From RGIG4608 sp051867875 (GTDB taxonomy: Bacteria > Bacillota > Clostridia > Oscillospirales > CAG-272), in contig JBJDZG010000011.1 in assembly GCA_051867875.1 (NCBI GenBank), positions 1-11,562 of the forward strand: 11,562 nucleotides of DNA, written 5' to 3'. Under the pieces are notes generated by a model that did not search any database, was not told where the DNA came from, and saw only the letters and a list, made by a program, of their open reading frames with translations. The position numbers and the translations under genes are program-made. Below are positions 1-5,449 of the stretch, piece by piece (position 1 is the stretch's first letter; the number at the start of each line of letters is the position of its first letter).

Positions 1-70
<70 letters not shown>

Positions 71-133
71 GACCTATTTGCGCCCTGCGAACAGATAACT
101 AAATTTTTACAGCAAAATAACGGTATTTTTATA

Positions 134-180
134 CCGCTCTTTTGAGCGCGGTTCCACCGCGTCCAAAAGAGCGGTTTTTT
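134..180 (+). terminator. Intrinsic terminator with nested hairpin
   Basis: An 11-bp perfect stem (134-144 with 164-174) is followed directly by six T (175-180). The loop contains its own GC-rich hairpin, CGCGGT-TCC-ACCGCG (148-162). It probably ends transcription of a gene to the left of the window and insulates the pilin-like gene at 248. A separate perfect 6-bp hairpin at 121-136 (CGGTAT-TTTT-ATACCG) shares three bases with the terminator stem, so the two cannot both form fully. Confidence 0.8.
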
Positions 181-191
181 CAATTTTGAAC

Positions 192-219
192 TTGTACCGT
201 CATAAGATGGTATTAAGAT
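192..219 (+). promoter_or_regulatory. Possible weak promoter of the pilin-like gene
   Basis: TTGTAC (192-197) and TAAGAT (214-219) are separated by 16 bases and sit after the terminator and before the ribosome site. Each hexamer matches the sigma-A consensus only partly, so this is a tentative call. A strong AAAAGGAG ribosome site follows at 231-238, nine bases before the ATG. Confidence 0.3.
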
Positions 220-247
220 AAATTTTACACAAAAGGAGAAAGCTAAA

Positions 248-2815
248 ATGAAATTAACAAAGAAAAAAGCTTTTACACTCGTTGAATTGCTTATCGTTAT
301 TGCAATATTGGCAATTCTCGCAACTGTGAGTATAATAGGATACACGAGCTTTATCGATAGAGCTAACGAATCCGTTGATACACAGTTGATTCACCAGCTC
401 AACACGGCGGTTTTGCTTAAAGACAGCGAGCCTACAATGCAGGCAGCTCTTAACGCAGCGATTGACGCAGGCTTCGACGTAGCAAAAATCAACGCTCGTG
501 CAGAGAACAACAAAATCCTCTGGGATAGCGCGAACGAAGTTTTCTGTTATCTCGACGGCGACAGCCTTGTATATGTTCCCGAGACAAATAAGGTAACTCC
601 CGAAAAATGGGAGCTTTGGGAAATTGTAACAGACGCAAGCGCAGTTGCAACCTCCGAACACTCCGTATATTGGAACGGCGGCGCCGTTGATGCCCTCACC
701 GTTAACGGCGTAGGCTTCGACGCAGGTACGTCAAGCGTTGCAAGCGTAACATATAACGGCGCTTCAGAAGCGAGAAATGTTGTTGTTCGTACTAACAGCG
801 AGGCGACAACTTTGAATATTACTGTTTACGAGTCTGCCGATAAGAGCCAGAGCGACACTGTATCGGTGTACGGCTTGACCGGCTTGATTGATGTTCAGAA
901 AGGCGGTAGTCATTCTGTCCATAGCTATGGCTATGTAGGTTTCGTTACTGTCCGTGAAGGCAAGTTCCTTGCAAAAGGCGGCGAGGTCGAAGCGACATAT
1001 CTTCCCGATGTTGATAATGCAAGCGCTAATGAAGACGGCGGTAGCATCGGTAGTGTCTATGTAATTGGTGAAGAAGATAAAGAAAATGCTCAAACAAACG
1101 TAGCCGAAGAAAATGTACACTATCTGTATGATGGAACCAGCACAGATGCAACAGAAATTGAAAATGCTATTGAGTCTACTATAAATAATTTGCAAGCAGA
1201 GGCACAAGCTTCGGTTTTAACTACGGCTGCGGAAAACGGTTTTTCAGGGATTACCGGTTCCATTAGGGGCGTTGCTCGTATTGGCTCCACGGGTTATGAA
1301 ACTCTTGCCGATGCAATTGCTGCGGCTTCTACCGACAAAACAGTAATCGTATTGTTGCAGGATATTAATTTGTCGGCACCCTTGGCAATCGGTAAAGATC
1401 AGAATATCACAATTAATTTGAACGGTTATGGAATTTATTCAAACCTTAAGGGAGGAAGTTCCAAGGGCTCCGTTATAACGAACTCAAATACAAATGCTGT
1501 TTTGAGTTTTGTTGGTACCGGAACAATCGAAAGCACCTATGATAGTTCTTCTTATGGTCCGACAATTTATAGCTCCAAAACCCTTTCTATCGGTAAGAAC
1601 GTTACTGTAAAAGGCGTTTATACCGGAATAAAGATTGGTGGAGGAACCGCAACTATCAGCGGAACAGTCGTTAATACGAAAGACGAATCATACATTAGTT
1701 TTCAGGCACCCATTCAGGTTAGCTCGGGCACAGTAATGCTTCAACAGGGTGCCGTTGTAACCGGAACAAAGAATAGCTTCTATGTTACTAGCGGAGTATT
1801 AACAATCAATACGACAGATCTGACCGGTGAAATTCGTTTGGACGGAACTGCAAGTTATGATCCAAAGCTGACGATAACGGAAGCTATTAATACGATGTTG
1901 AACAAGGGCACATTCATCAATGGATTAACCAAAGTTAGCGATGACGATGAATACTACCATTCTATCCGTGCATTGATGTATAAGGGTAATAATGGAAAGA
2001 CTGTTACAATGCTCAGTGATTATTTCGGTTCGGGCGCTATTCCTAACGCTTCTTATTCTGATGTTCATGTTACTTTGGATACAAACGGTCATAGTTACAC
2101 AACGACCGCACGCGCTGTGGTTTATGTGCAAAACTCCGGCAGTCTTACCATTACCAATAGTTCTCCCACTCGTTCTGTTCTTACTGCCTCCGGAGAACCA
2201 ACTTCAAAAACAAGCGCGGCAGCGGCATGGGTATATGATAACTGCACTTTGACAATCGGTGAAAACGTATCGCTTGAGCAAACCCATGATTCTGGCATCG
2301 GCGTGATTCTTTGGGGTGCAAATCCTGTTTTCAATTTGCAGGGCGGAACAGTAGAAGCCCAGATGTATGGTGTAACAGGAAACGGTTCAAGCACTACAAA
2401 CAGTACGATTTCTATCACAAGCGGAACAATTAAAGGCGGTGCCGCAGGTATCTATCATCCCGAATCCGGAAATGTCAATGTATCCGGTGGTTCGATTATC
2501 GGCGGTGTCGGCATTCAGATGTGCTCCGGAACATTAAACATGACGGGCGGTACTATCAAAGGCGGCGGAACAGACAACCGGGCAACTAAAACGGGCGACG
2601 GCTTGATTCCCGACGGCGCGGCAATTTCCATCGTGAACAGGGCTTATCCGGGTGGTGCTCCTTCTGCAACAATCAGCGGTGCAACTGTAACGGGTGGAAT
2701 TTTGGCTTATACTTGGTCTAATAATACGGTAAGTGAAGAAAAGAATTTGGAGTCTGTCGATACGTCCAAGACTTATACAATCGTGTATGATTCCGGTTGG
2801 ACCGGTTTGGAATGA
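248..2815 (+). CDS. Prepilin-leader protein with large beta-helix-like surface region
   Basis: 855 residues. Residues 1-35 form a class III (type IV pilin) leader: basic MKLTKKKA, a predicted prepilin-peptidase cut between A8 and F9, mature FTLVE with the conserved Glu at +5 (E13), then a hydrophobic helix to about 33. Residues 34-130 resemble a short pseudopilin head. The remaining 700 residues are Gly/Thr/Ser/Asn-rich. Two segments have the 'address line' common in clostridial surface beta-helices: about 350-400 (LADAIAAA, VIVLLQD, ITINLNGYGI) and about 575-620 (TVTMLSD, VTLDTNGH). Each is followed by short parallel-strand rungs, such as SGTIKGG, SGGSIIGG and TGGTIKGG near 725-775. Typical pilins have 130-200 residues, so this is a very long form. 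No LPXTG or other anchor is seen; the pilin helix would hold it in the membrane or assemble it into a pilus. No pilus assembly genes are nearby. The adhesin role is inferred. The start is set by AAAAGGAG nine bases upstream. Confidence 0.85.
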   Translation: MKLTKKKAFTLVELLIVIAILAILATVSIIGYTSFIDRANESVDTQLIHQLNTAVLLKDSEPTMQAALNAAIDAGFDVAKINARAENNKILWDSANEVFCYLDGDSLVYVPETNKVTPEKWELWEIVTDASAVATSEHSVYWNGGAVDALTVNGVGFDAGTSSVASVTYNGASEARNVVVRTNSEATTLNITVYESADKSQSDTVSVYGLTGLIDVQKGGSHSVHSYGYVGFVTVREGKFLAKGGEVEATYLPDVDNASANEDGGSIGSVYVIGEEDKENAQTNVAEENVHYLYDGTSTDATEIENAIESTINNLQAEAQASVLTTAAENGFSGITGSIRGVARIGSTGYETLADAIAAASTDKTVIVLLQDINLSAPLAIGKDQNITINLNGYGIYSNLKGGSSKGSVITNSNTNAVLSFVGTGTIESTYDSSSYGPTIYSSKTLSIGKNVTVKGVYTGIKIGGGTATISGTVVNTKDESYISFQAPIQVSSGTVMLQQGAVVTGTKNSFYVTSGVLTINTTDLTGEIRLDGTASYDPKLTITEAINTMLNKGTFINGLTKVSDDDEYYHSIRALMYKGNNGKTVTMLSDYFGSGAIPNASYSDVHVTLDTNGHSYTTTARAVVYVQNSGSLTITNSSPTRSVLTASGEPTSKTSAAAAWVYDNCTLTIGENVSLEQTHDSGIGVILWGANPVFNLQGGTVEAQMYGVTGNGSSTTNSTISITSGTIKGGAAGIYHPESGNVNVSGGSIIGGVGIQMCSGTLNMTGGTIKGGGTDNRATKTGDGLIPDGAAISIVNRAYPGGAPSATISGATVTGGILAYTWSNNTVSEEKNLESVDTSKTYTIVYDSGWTGLE

Positions 2816-2910
2816 ACCCAAATACAGTCGCTAACACTTACGGATTTTCCTACCGAAAACTCCTCGGTAAGTTTAAGTAGAGATAAAATATAAAAAACCA
2901 ACGTTTTTTG

Positions 2911-2944
2911 CCCCATTGGACGCACTCCAATGGGGGATTTTTTT
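2911..2944 (+). terminator. Intrinsic terminator after the pilin-like gene
   Basis: A 10-bp perfect stem, CCCCATTGGA (2911-2920) with TCCAATGGGG (2926-2935), has a 5-base loop and is followed by a run of seven T (2938-2944). It lies between converging genes. On the minus strand the same hairpin is followed by a less regular T-rich stretch, so it may also stop minus-strand transcripts weakly. Bases 2816-2910 hold no gene; a minor TACCGA/TCGGTA hairpin occurs near 2850-2875. Confidence 0.85.
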
Positions 2945-2965
2945 GCGCCGCTCGCGGTGCTCTCA

Positions 2966-3017
2966 CGCAAAAATCAAAAAATAAAGGGCGTGCCTGCTTG
3001 CATGCCCTGATTTTGCG
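2966..3017 (-). terminator. Probable terminator of the SLOG-family gene
   Basis: Read on the minus strand, GGGCATGC pairs with GCACGCCC (3007-2986, one A-C mismatch) and is followed by TTTATTTTTTGATTTTT. Flanking AAAATCA/TGATTTT segments can extend the stem. It starts about 20 bases past the stop codon of the minus-strand gene. The mismatch and interrupted T tract make it weaker than the terminator at 2911-2944. Confidence 0.5.
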
Positions 3018-3027
3018 CGGTGTTGCG

Positions 3028-3519
3028 CTAATGTTCTTGATTTTTCTGATTTTTCGCCAAATTGACAACCTCTATGCCGTTCTCTTTCGCGTAATTTGCG
3101 GTGTAGTACGAGCCGCCGCGCCTGTATCTGACGAACGCTACGCACCTCTCCGAGCCGTCCACCAGCGCGCGGTTGCGGCGGTGCATCACGCTGCGGTCGT
3201 AGCGGTCGCTGATGAATTTCACGCTGTCCGCGCGTTCAAGCGTTACATAATATGCGCGTTTTTCGTGATTTTTATAATATTTTTCCTGGTTTTTGTGCGG
3301 AAGCACGAGGTGGAGCTTAATATGCCCGTATTTTTCCCGCATTTCAAGCACGACGAGCGCCGCCATTGTGTCAAATCCCCTCGCACCGCCCGCGCGAAAG
3401 TCGGTAAAGCCCTCGTTAACTATCAAATTTTCAACGTAATTGCGAAGCTTCACGGCAAGCGGAGCGTACATTTCTCTCGGAATATCTCTGTGCCCCGTGA
3501 AACAGCATATTTTGGACAT
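3028..3519 (-). CDS. SLOG/DUF1273 family protein (YpsA-like)
   Basis: 163 residues, close to the usual length for the DUF1273/YpsA group of the SLOG (Rossmann-like, nucleotide-binding) superfamily. Visible hallmarks are the N-terminal strand plus turn CCFTGHR (5-11), the glycine-rich GGARGFD (44-50) expected to bind a nucleotide or nucleotide-sugar ligand, RNRALVD with a following strand (115-131), and the C-terminal GGSYYTANYAKENGIEVVNL (135-154), where the paired Gly and the helix start complete the site. No signal peptide; cytosolic. In Firmicutes YpsA influences cell division, and SLOG proteins are proposed ligand sensors or enzymes in conflict systems; the ligand here is unknown. The ATG at 3519 was chosen over upstream starts because a strong ribosome site and a well-formed promoter sit just before it. 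It is followed by its own terminator and is probably monocistronic. Confidence 0.82.
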   Translation of the reverse strand: MSKICCFTGHRDIPREMYAPLAVKLRNYVENLIVNEGFTDFRAGGARGFDTMAALVVLEMREKYGHIKLHLVLPHKNQEKYYKNHEKRAYYVTLERADSVKFISDRYDRSVMHRRNRALVDGSERCVAFVRYRRGGSYYTANYAKENGIEVVNLAKNQKNQEH

Positions 3520-3523
3520 AATA

Positions 3524-3532
3524 TCACCGCCT
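3524..3532 (-). promoter_or_regulatory. Ribosome binding site fixing the SLOG gene start
   Basis: Minus-strand AGGCGGTGA lies just before the ATG at 3519. It differs by one base from the ideal AGGAGGTGA complement of 16S rRNA. An in-frame extension upstream of this ATG would run through the promoter, so the ATG at 3519 is the better start. Confidence 0.75.
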
Positions 3533-3540
3533 TTTAATAA

Positions 3541-3569
3541 ATAATACCACAAATTAGAAAAAAAGTCAA
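3541..3569 (-). promoter_or_regulatory. Sigma-A promoter of the SLOG-family gene
   Basis: On the minus strand, TTGACT (3569-3564), a 17-base spacer and TATTAT (3546-3541), with an extended -10 TG two bases ahead. Each hexamer is one base from consensus. The expected start is near 3534, leaving a leader of only about 15 bases that is essentially the ribosome site. Confidence 0.8.
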
Positions 3570-3650
3570 CAAATATTGCAGTCATTTTTCTGCTTTTTGC
3601 AAATAATAGAAAAATGAAACAAAACAAAAATTCTTTTTTCGACAAAAATG

Positions 3651-3766
3651 TGTGTAAAACTCCCGTGATTTCCCCATATACCTGTGGAAAACTCTGTGGG
3701 AACTGTGGAAAACCTTGCAAAACAACCCTGTTTTACAAATTGCAAACAAGTGTTCCTGTGGAAAAC
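3651..3766 (+). promoter_or_regulatory. Cluster of DnaA-box-like sites
   Basis: Three exact copies of CTGTGGAAAAC begin at 3682, 3703 and 3756. A variant, CTGTGGGAAC, begins at 3694, and TGTGTAAAAC lies at 3651. TGTGGAAAA is one base from the reverse complement of the DnaA box (TTATCCACA). The TGTG motifs start at 3651, 3683, 3695, 3704 and 3757. Four of these five (not 3695) are spaced by about whole helical turns: 32, 21 and 53 bases. The flanks (3536-3650 and 3766-3835) are AT-rich, and a TTATCCA match lies at 3833-3839. The 298-base gap 3520-3817 otherwise holds only the SLOG promoter and a small AAAACA/TGTTTT hairpin (3719-3734). It could be an origin-like or DnaA-responsive site; function is inferred. 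Confidence 0.5.
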
Positions 3767-3817
3767 TTTTTTGAGCCGGAAAAATACTTTAACTTTTCTA
3801 TTTTTACAAAATTTTCA

Positions 3818-4264
3818 TTATTTCGTAGTATTATCCAACTTTTCACCGTATTTTTCACGAACCCTGTCGCTCACCCCGTCCCAGATTAAGCCCTCTTTTT
3901 CGCGTAGCTGTGAGTAGAGCGACCGCGCGCGTTCAAGTCGGCGGTAAACCGTGCGCTCGTCGCAAAAATATTCGAGCGCGGCGCGCGCGACGCGGCGGCT
4001 CACCTCGTTTTTATTGAGGCGCGCGCCGGGGTCCCCGAAATACACGTCGCGGACCGCCTCGTAGACCTTCTCTTCCCCGCCGAGCCGAAGCAGTCGGAGC
4101 GCGTCGTACACTGCCAGCATGTCGAGCTTCGCGCGCCGCGACGGGCACAGCGCGTCGATGCGGCGGTACGCCTGAATCGGATTTATCCGCTCGCCGTCGA
4201 GCCCGAGCCGCGCGAACTTGCGGAACGCGCGGATTGTTTCTTTTCTCTTCTCGTCTTTTTCCAT
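3818..4264 (-). CDS. Small Arg-rich helix-turn-helix protein, function unknown
   Basis: 148 residues, strongly basic (Arg-rich), no signal peptide or membrane segment. I do not recognise the family with certainty. Residues about 45-75 look like two helices (AVYDALRLLRL, EEKVYEAVRDVY). Residues about 86-118 resemble a sigma-region-4-like helix-turn-helix (NEVSRRVARAALEYFCDERT followed by VYRRLERARSLYSQL). This pattern recalls phage ArpU/RinA-type regulators, but the resemblance is by eye only. Coding use is GC-rich (many GCG and CGC codons), unlike the pilin-like gene. The ATG at 4264 is preceded only by GGGGGC, a poor ribosome site, and an in-frame stop lies 18 bases upstream. Its leader begins at a consensus promoter with a LexA box about 250 bases upstream, so it is likely DNA-damage inducible. 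No terminator is obvious before the DnaA-box-like cluster. Confidence 0.6.
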   Translation of the reverse strand: MEKDEKRKETIRAFRKFARLGLDGERINPIQAYRRIDALCPSRRAKLDMLAVYDALRLLRLGGEEKVYEAVRDVYFGDPGARLNKNEVSRRVARAALEYFCDERTVYRRLERARSLYSQLREKEGLIWDGVSDRVREKYGEKLDNTTK

Positions 4265-4286
4265 TTTGCCCCCGTTGCGTTAAAAA

Positions 4287-4480
4287 TTTTTGGCGAATTG
4301 GGCTTGCACTTTGCCCCTTGGGATTTAAGCCGTTTTTGGAGAATTGAGCTTGCGCTTTTCCACCCTTGGCATTTGAGTCGTTTTTCGAGCGCGCACGCGC
4401 CGCCCGCCTGCTAATTTTTCTCTCCCGCACGCGCCGCCCGCCTGCGAATCCCCCCGCGCACGCGCCGCACGCTTGCGAAT
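4287..4480. repeat. Degenerate direct repeats in the leader of the HTH gene
   Basis: Two sets of direct repeats fill the stretch between promoter and gene. Set one has a 46-base unit (4287-4332) repeated as a 48-base unit (4333-4380), differing at about seven positions plus a 2-base insertion; a third copy starts with TTTTTCGAG at 4381 and breaks off. Set two has three copies of a 24-base GC-rich unit (4392-4415, 4426-4449, 4457-4480) beginning CGCACGCGCCGC and ending GCGAAT or GCTAAT. The units are 31-34 bases apart. Unit lengths of 46 and 48 do not fit a single coding frame, so this looks non-coding. Confidence 0.8.
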
Positions 4481-4519
4481 TTTCCCCGCCGTACGGGCGT
4501 TTTCGGCTTGTTTTTTTAT

Positions 4520-4548
4520 ATTATAGAACATTTGTTCGTAAATGTCAA
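4520..4548 (-). promoter_or_regulatory. Perfect consensus promoter with LexA (SOS) box in the spacer
   Basis: On the minus strand, TTGACA (4548-4543), a 17-base spacer and TATAAT (4525-4520) match the sigma-A consensus at 12 of 12 positions. Inside the spacer, overlapping the edge of the -10, is CGAACAAATGTTC (4538-4526). This fits the Gram-positive LexA/DinR box CGAACRNRYGTTYC except for its last base. Its placement predicts repression by steric block and induction on DNA damage. The transcript would start near 4513 and run about 250 bases before the HTH gene at 4264. Confidence 0.8.
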
Positions 4549-4605
4549 CCCGTTTTGAAAAAATAACGAACAAATTTTCTGTTTTGTGCGGTATGGATTG
4601 ATGAC

Positions 4606-4660
4606 GGTGGGGCGCGCAGCCCCGCCTCGCCTTCTACATTTGCCGTGTTCGCACCGCACC
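4606..4660 (+). repeat. Palindromic repeat, core type C, copy 1
   Basis: The core GGTGGGGCGCGCAGCCCCGC (from 4606) forms a GGGGC/GCCCC hairpin extended by flanking GG/CC. It is followed by a tail (about 4631-4660) ending TGTTCGCACCGCACC. The same tail type follows the other cores in this region. No coding capacity is believed. Confidence 0.75.
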
Positions 4661-4696
4661 TATTCTTTTGCTTTATTATGTTATTTGTATTGCAAA

Positions 4697-4747
4697 ACGG
4701 GGCGTCGGGGACGTCGCCCCCTACGATTGTTGCGTGCGCACCGCACC
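4697..4747 (+). repeat. Palindromic repeat, core type A, copy 1
   Basis: The core ACGGGGCGTCGGGGACGTCG plus CCCC (4697-4720) folds with GGGGC/GCCCC and GTC/GAC pairing. The tail CTACGATTGTTG then GCGCACCGCACC runs to 4747. Confidence 0.85.
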
Positions 4748-4762
4748 AAACCTGTTGTTTTG

Positions 4763-4824
4763 CCCCGCTTTGTAACGGCGGGAGCAAGCCCCCGCTCTAC
4801 GATTAAGGTGTTCGCACATCGCAC
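4763..4824 (+). repeat. Palindromic repeat, core type B, copy 1
   Basis: The core starts CCCCGCTTTGTAACGGCGGG and continues AGCAAGCCCCCGC; GCGGG pairs with CCCGC around AGCAAGC. The tail CTACGATTAAGGTGTTCGCA ends at 4824. It starts about 66 bases after the preceding type A unit. Confidence 0.85.
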
Positions 4825-4831
4825 AATCATA

Positions 4832-4882
4832 ACGGGGCGTCGAGGACGTCGCCCCCTACGATTGTTGTGCAGACGCCGCACC
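4832..4882 (+). repeat. Palindromic repeat, core type A, copy 2
   Basis: Same core as the copy at 4697, 135 bases away, with GAGG in place of GGGG at the loop (CGTCGAGGACGTCG). The tail CTACGATTGTTGTGC then GCCGCACC ends at 4882. Confidence 0.85.
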
Positions 4883-4896
4883 CATTCTGCGTTTGT

Positions 4897-4957
4897 CCCC
4901 GCTTTGTAACGGCGGGAGCAAGCCCCCGCCCTACGGTTGAGGTGTGCGCACAGCACC
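4897..4957 (+). repeat. Palindromic repeat, core type B, copy 2
   Basis: Begins 134 bases after the first type B copy and is nearly identical in the core (CCCCGCTTTGTAACGGCGGG). The tail CTACGGTTGAGGTGTGCGCA runs to about 4957. Confidence 0.85.
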
Positions 4958-4970
4958 AATTCTGCGTTTT

Positions 4971-5141
4971 CGCCCGCCTTTTGTAAAAGGCGGCGCGGGC
5001 GGTGGGGCGCGTAGCCCCGCCTCGCTCTCCGCAGAGAGCGAAACTCTCACTCGGCGTCTCTTTTTGTTAGCTTTTTCTCTGCGCCTACGCTTGCAGAGAA
5101 AAAGTGGCTGACGAGTTTCGGTATCTTCACGGCTACCCGTG
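4971..5141. repeat. Dense cluster of strong inverted repeats, including core type C copy 2
   Basis: Consecutive hairpins are: CGCCCGC...GCGGGCG around GCCTTTT/AAAAGGC (4971-5001); core type C copy 2 (5001-5025), matching the copy at 4606; CGCTCTC-CGCA-GAGAGCG (5023-5040); a 12-bp perfect stem CTTTTTCTCTGC/GCAGAGAAAAAG (5071-5082 with 5093-5104), enclosed by CGAAACTC/GAGTTTCG (5039-5046 with 5113-5120); and CACGG-CTAC-CCGTG (5128-5141). No convincing protein is encoded. It may be a structured RNA or a nested palindromic element; function unknown. Confidence 0.7.
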
Positions 5142-5201
5142 TCTGATGAACCCTTACGCACCTACTCTATCGTTTTTCCCAACATCGATTTTTAATATAA
5201 C

Positions 5202-5230
5202 CCGTAGGGGGCGACGTCCTCGACGCCCCG
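5202..5230 (-). repeat. Palindromic repeat, core type A, inverted copy
   Basis: The reverse complement reads CGGGGCGTCGAGGACGTCGC then CCCCTACGG, the type A core plus the start of its tail. It is the only copy in this orientation in the window. The remaining bases to 5269 show nothing further. Confidence 0.85.
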
Positions 5231-5273
5231 AAAAACCCAAAAAAGAGAGCTACCCCGTTAAAATTGTTGATTA

Positions 5274-5288
5274 AATTGTCTGACAATT
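5274..5288. promoter_or_regulatory. Candidate operator upstream of gdhA
   Basis: AATTGTCTGACAATT is a perfect 7-1-7 inverted repeat. Its centre, TTGTCTGACAA, fits the TNGTNNNACNA pattern known for FadR-type GntR regulators. It lies about 80 bases upstream of the gdhA -35 box, so any effect on that promoter would be from a distance. The assignment is by pattern only. Confidence 0.4.
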
Positions 5289-5369
5289 GTAATGTTTTAC
5301 GAATGTCGCGGTTATGCAACACTTTTTTGAAAAAAACGCTCTCTGCGCGATTTAAGTTTCAATAACTTC

Positions 5370-5398
5370 TTGCAAAAGGTAGAATAATTTGTTATAAT
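5370..5398 (+). promoter_or_regulatory. Sigma-A promoter of gdhA
   Basis: TTGCAA (5370-5375), a 17-base spacer and a perfect TATAAT (5393-5398) with an extended -10 TG (5390-5391). The transcript should start near 5405. The short leader contains a perfect 7-bp hairpin, TATAGGA-AGAAA-TCCTATA (5419-5437), whose end abuts the ribosome site AAAGGAGG (5437-5444). Confidence 0.85.
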
Positions 5399-5449
5399 GT
5401 ATTATCTTTTTTCATAGATATAGGAAGAAATCCTATAAAGGAGGCAATT

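Noticed and set aside
144..174. T-box-like sequence GGTGGAACCGCG on the minus strand
   Set aside because: It matches the T-box core TGGNACCGCG, but no T run follows on that strand, and the needed specifier region would fall inside the pilin-like gene. On the plus strand the same bases form an ordinary terminator.
2908..3537. 209-codon plus-strand open frame opposite the SLOG gene
   Set aside because: It starts inside the terminator hairpin at 2911, has low-complexity content, and the minus strand encodes clear SLOG motifs with a promoter and ribosome site.
4011..4430. 139-codon minus-strand frame overlapping the HTH gene and its leader
   Set aside because: It starts with GTG without a ribosome site, runs through non-coding direct repeats, and is extremely Arg/Ala-rich, an effect of GC-rich DNA.
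4586..4959. Short frames on both strands in the palindromic array, translating to RRGRRPRRP-like strings
   Set aside because: These are translations of GC-rich palindromic repeats, with no start signals.
4606..5025. CRISPR array
   Set aside because: Units of about 67 bases contain alternating hairpin cores and a shared tail, not identical short repeats with unique spacers, and no cas genes are present.
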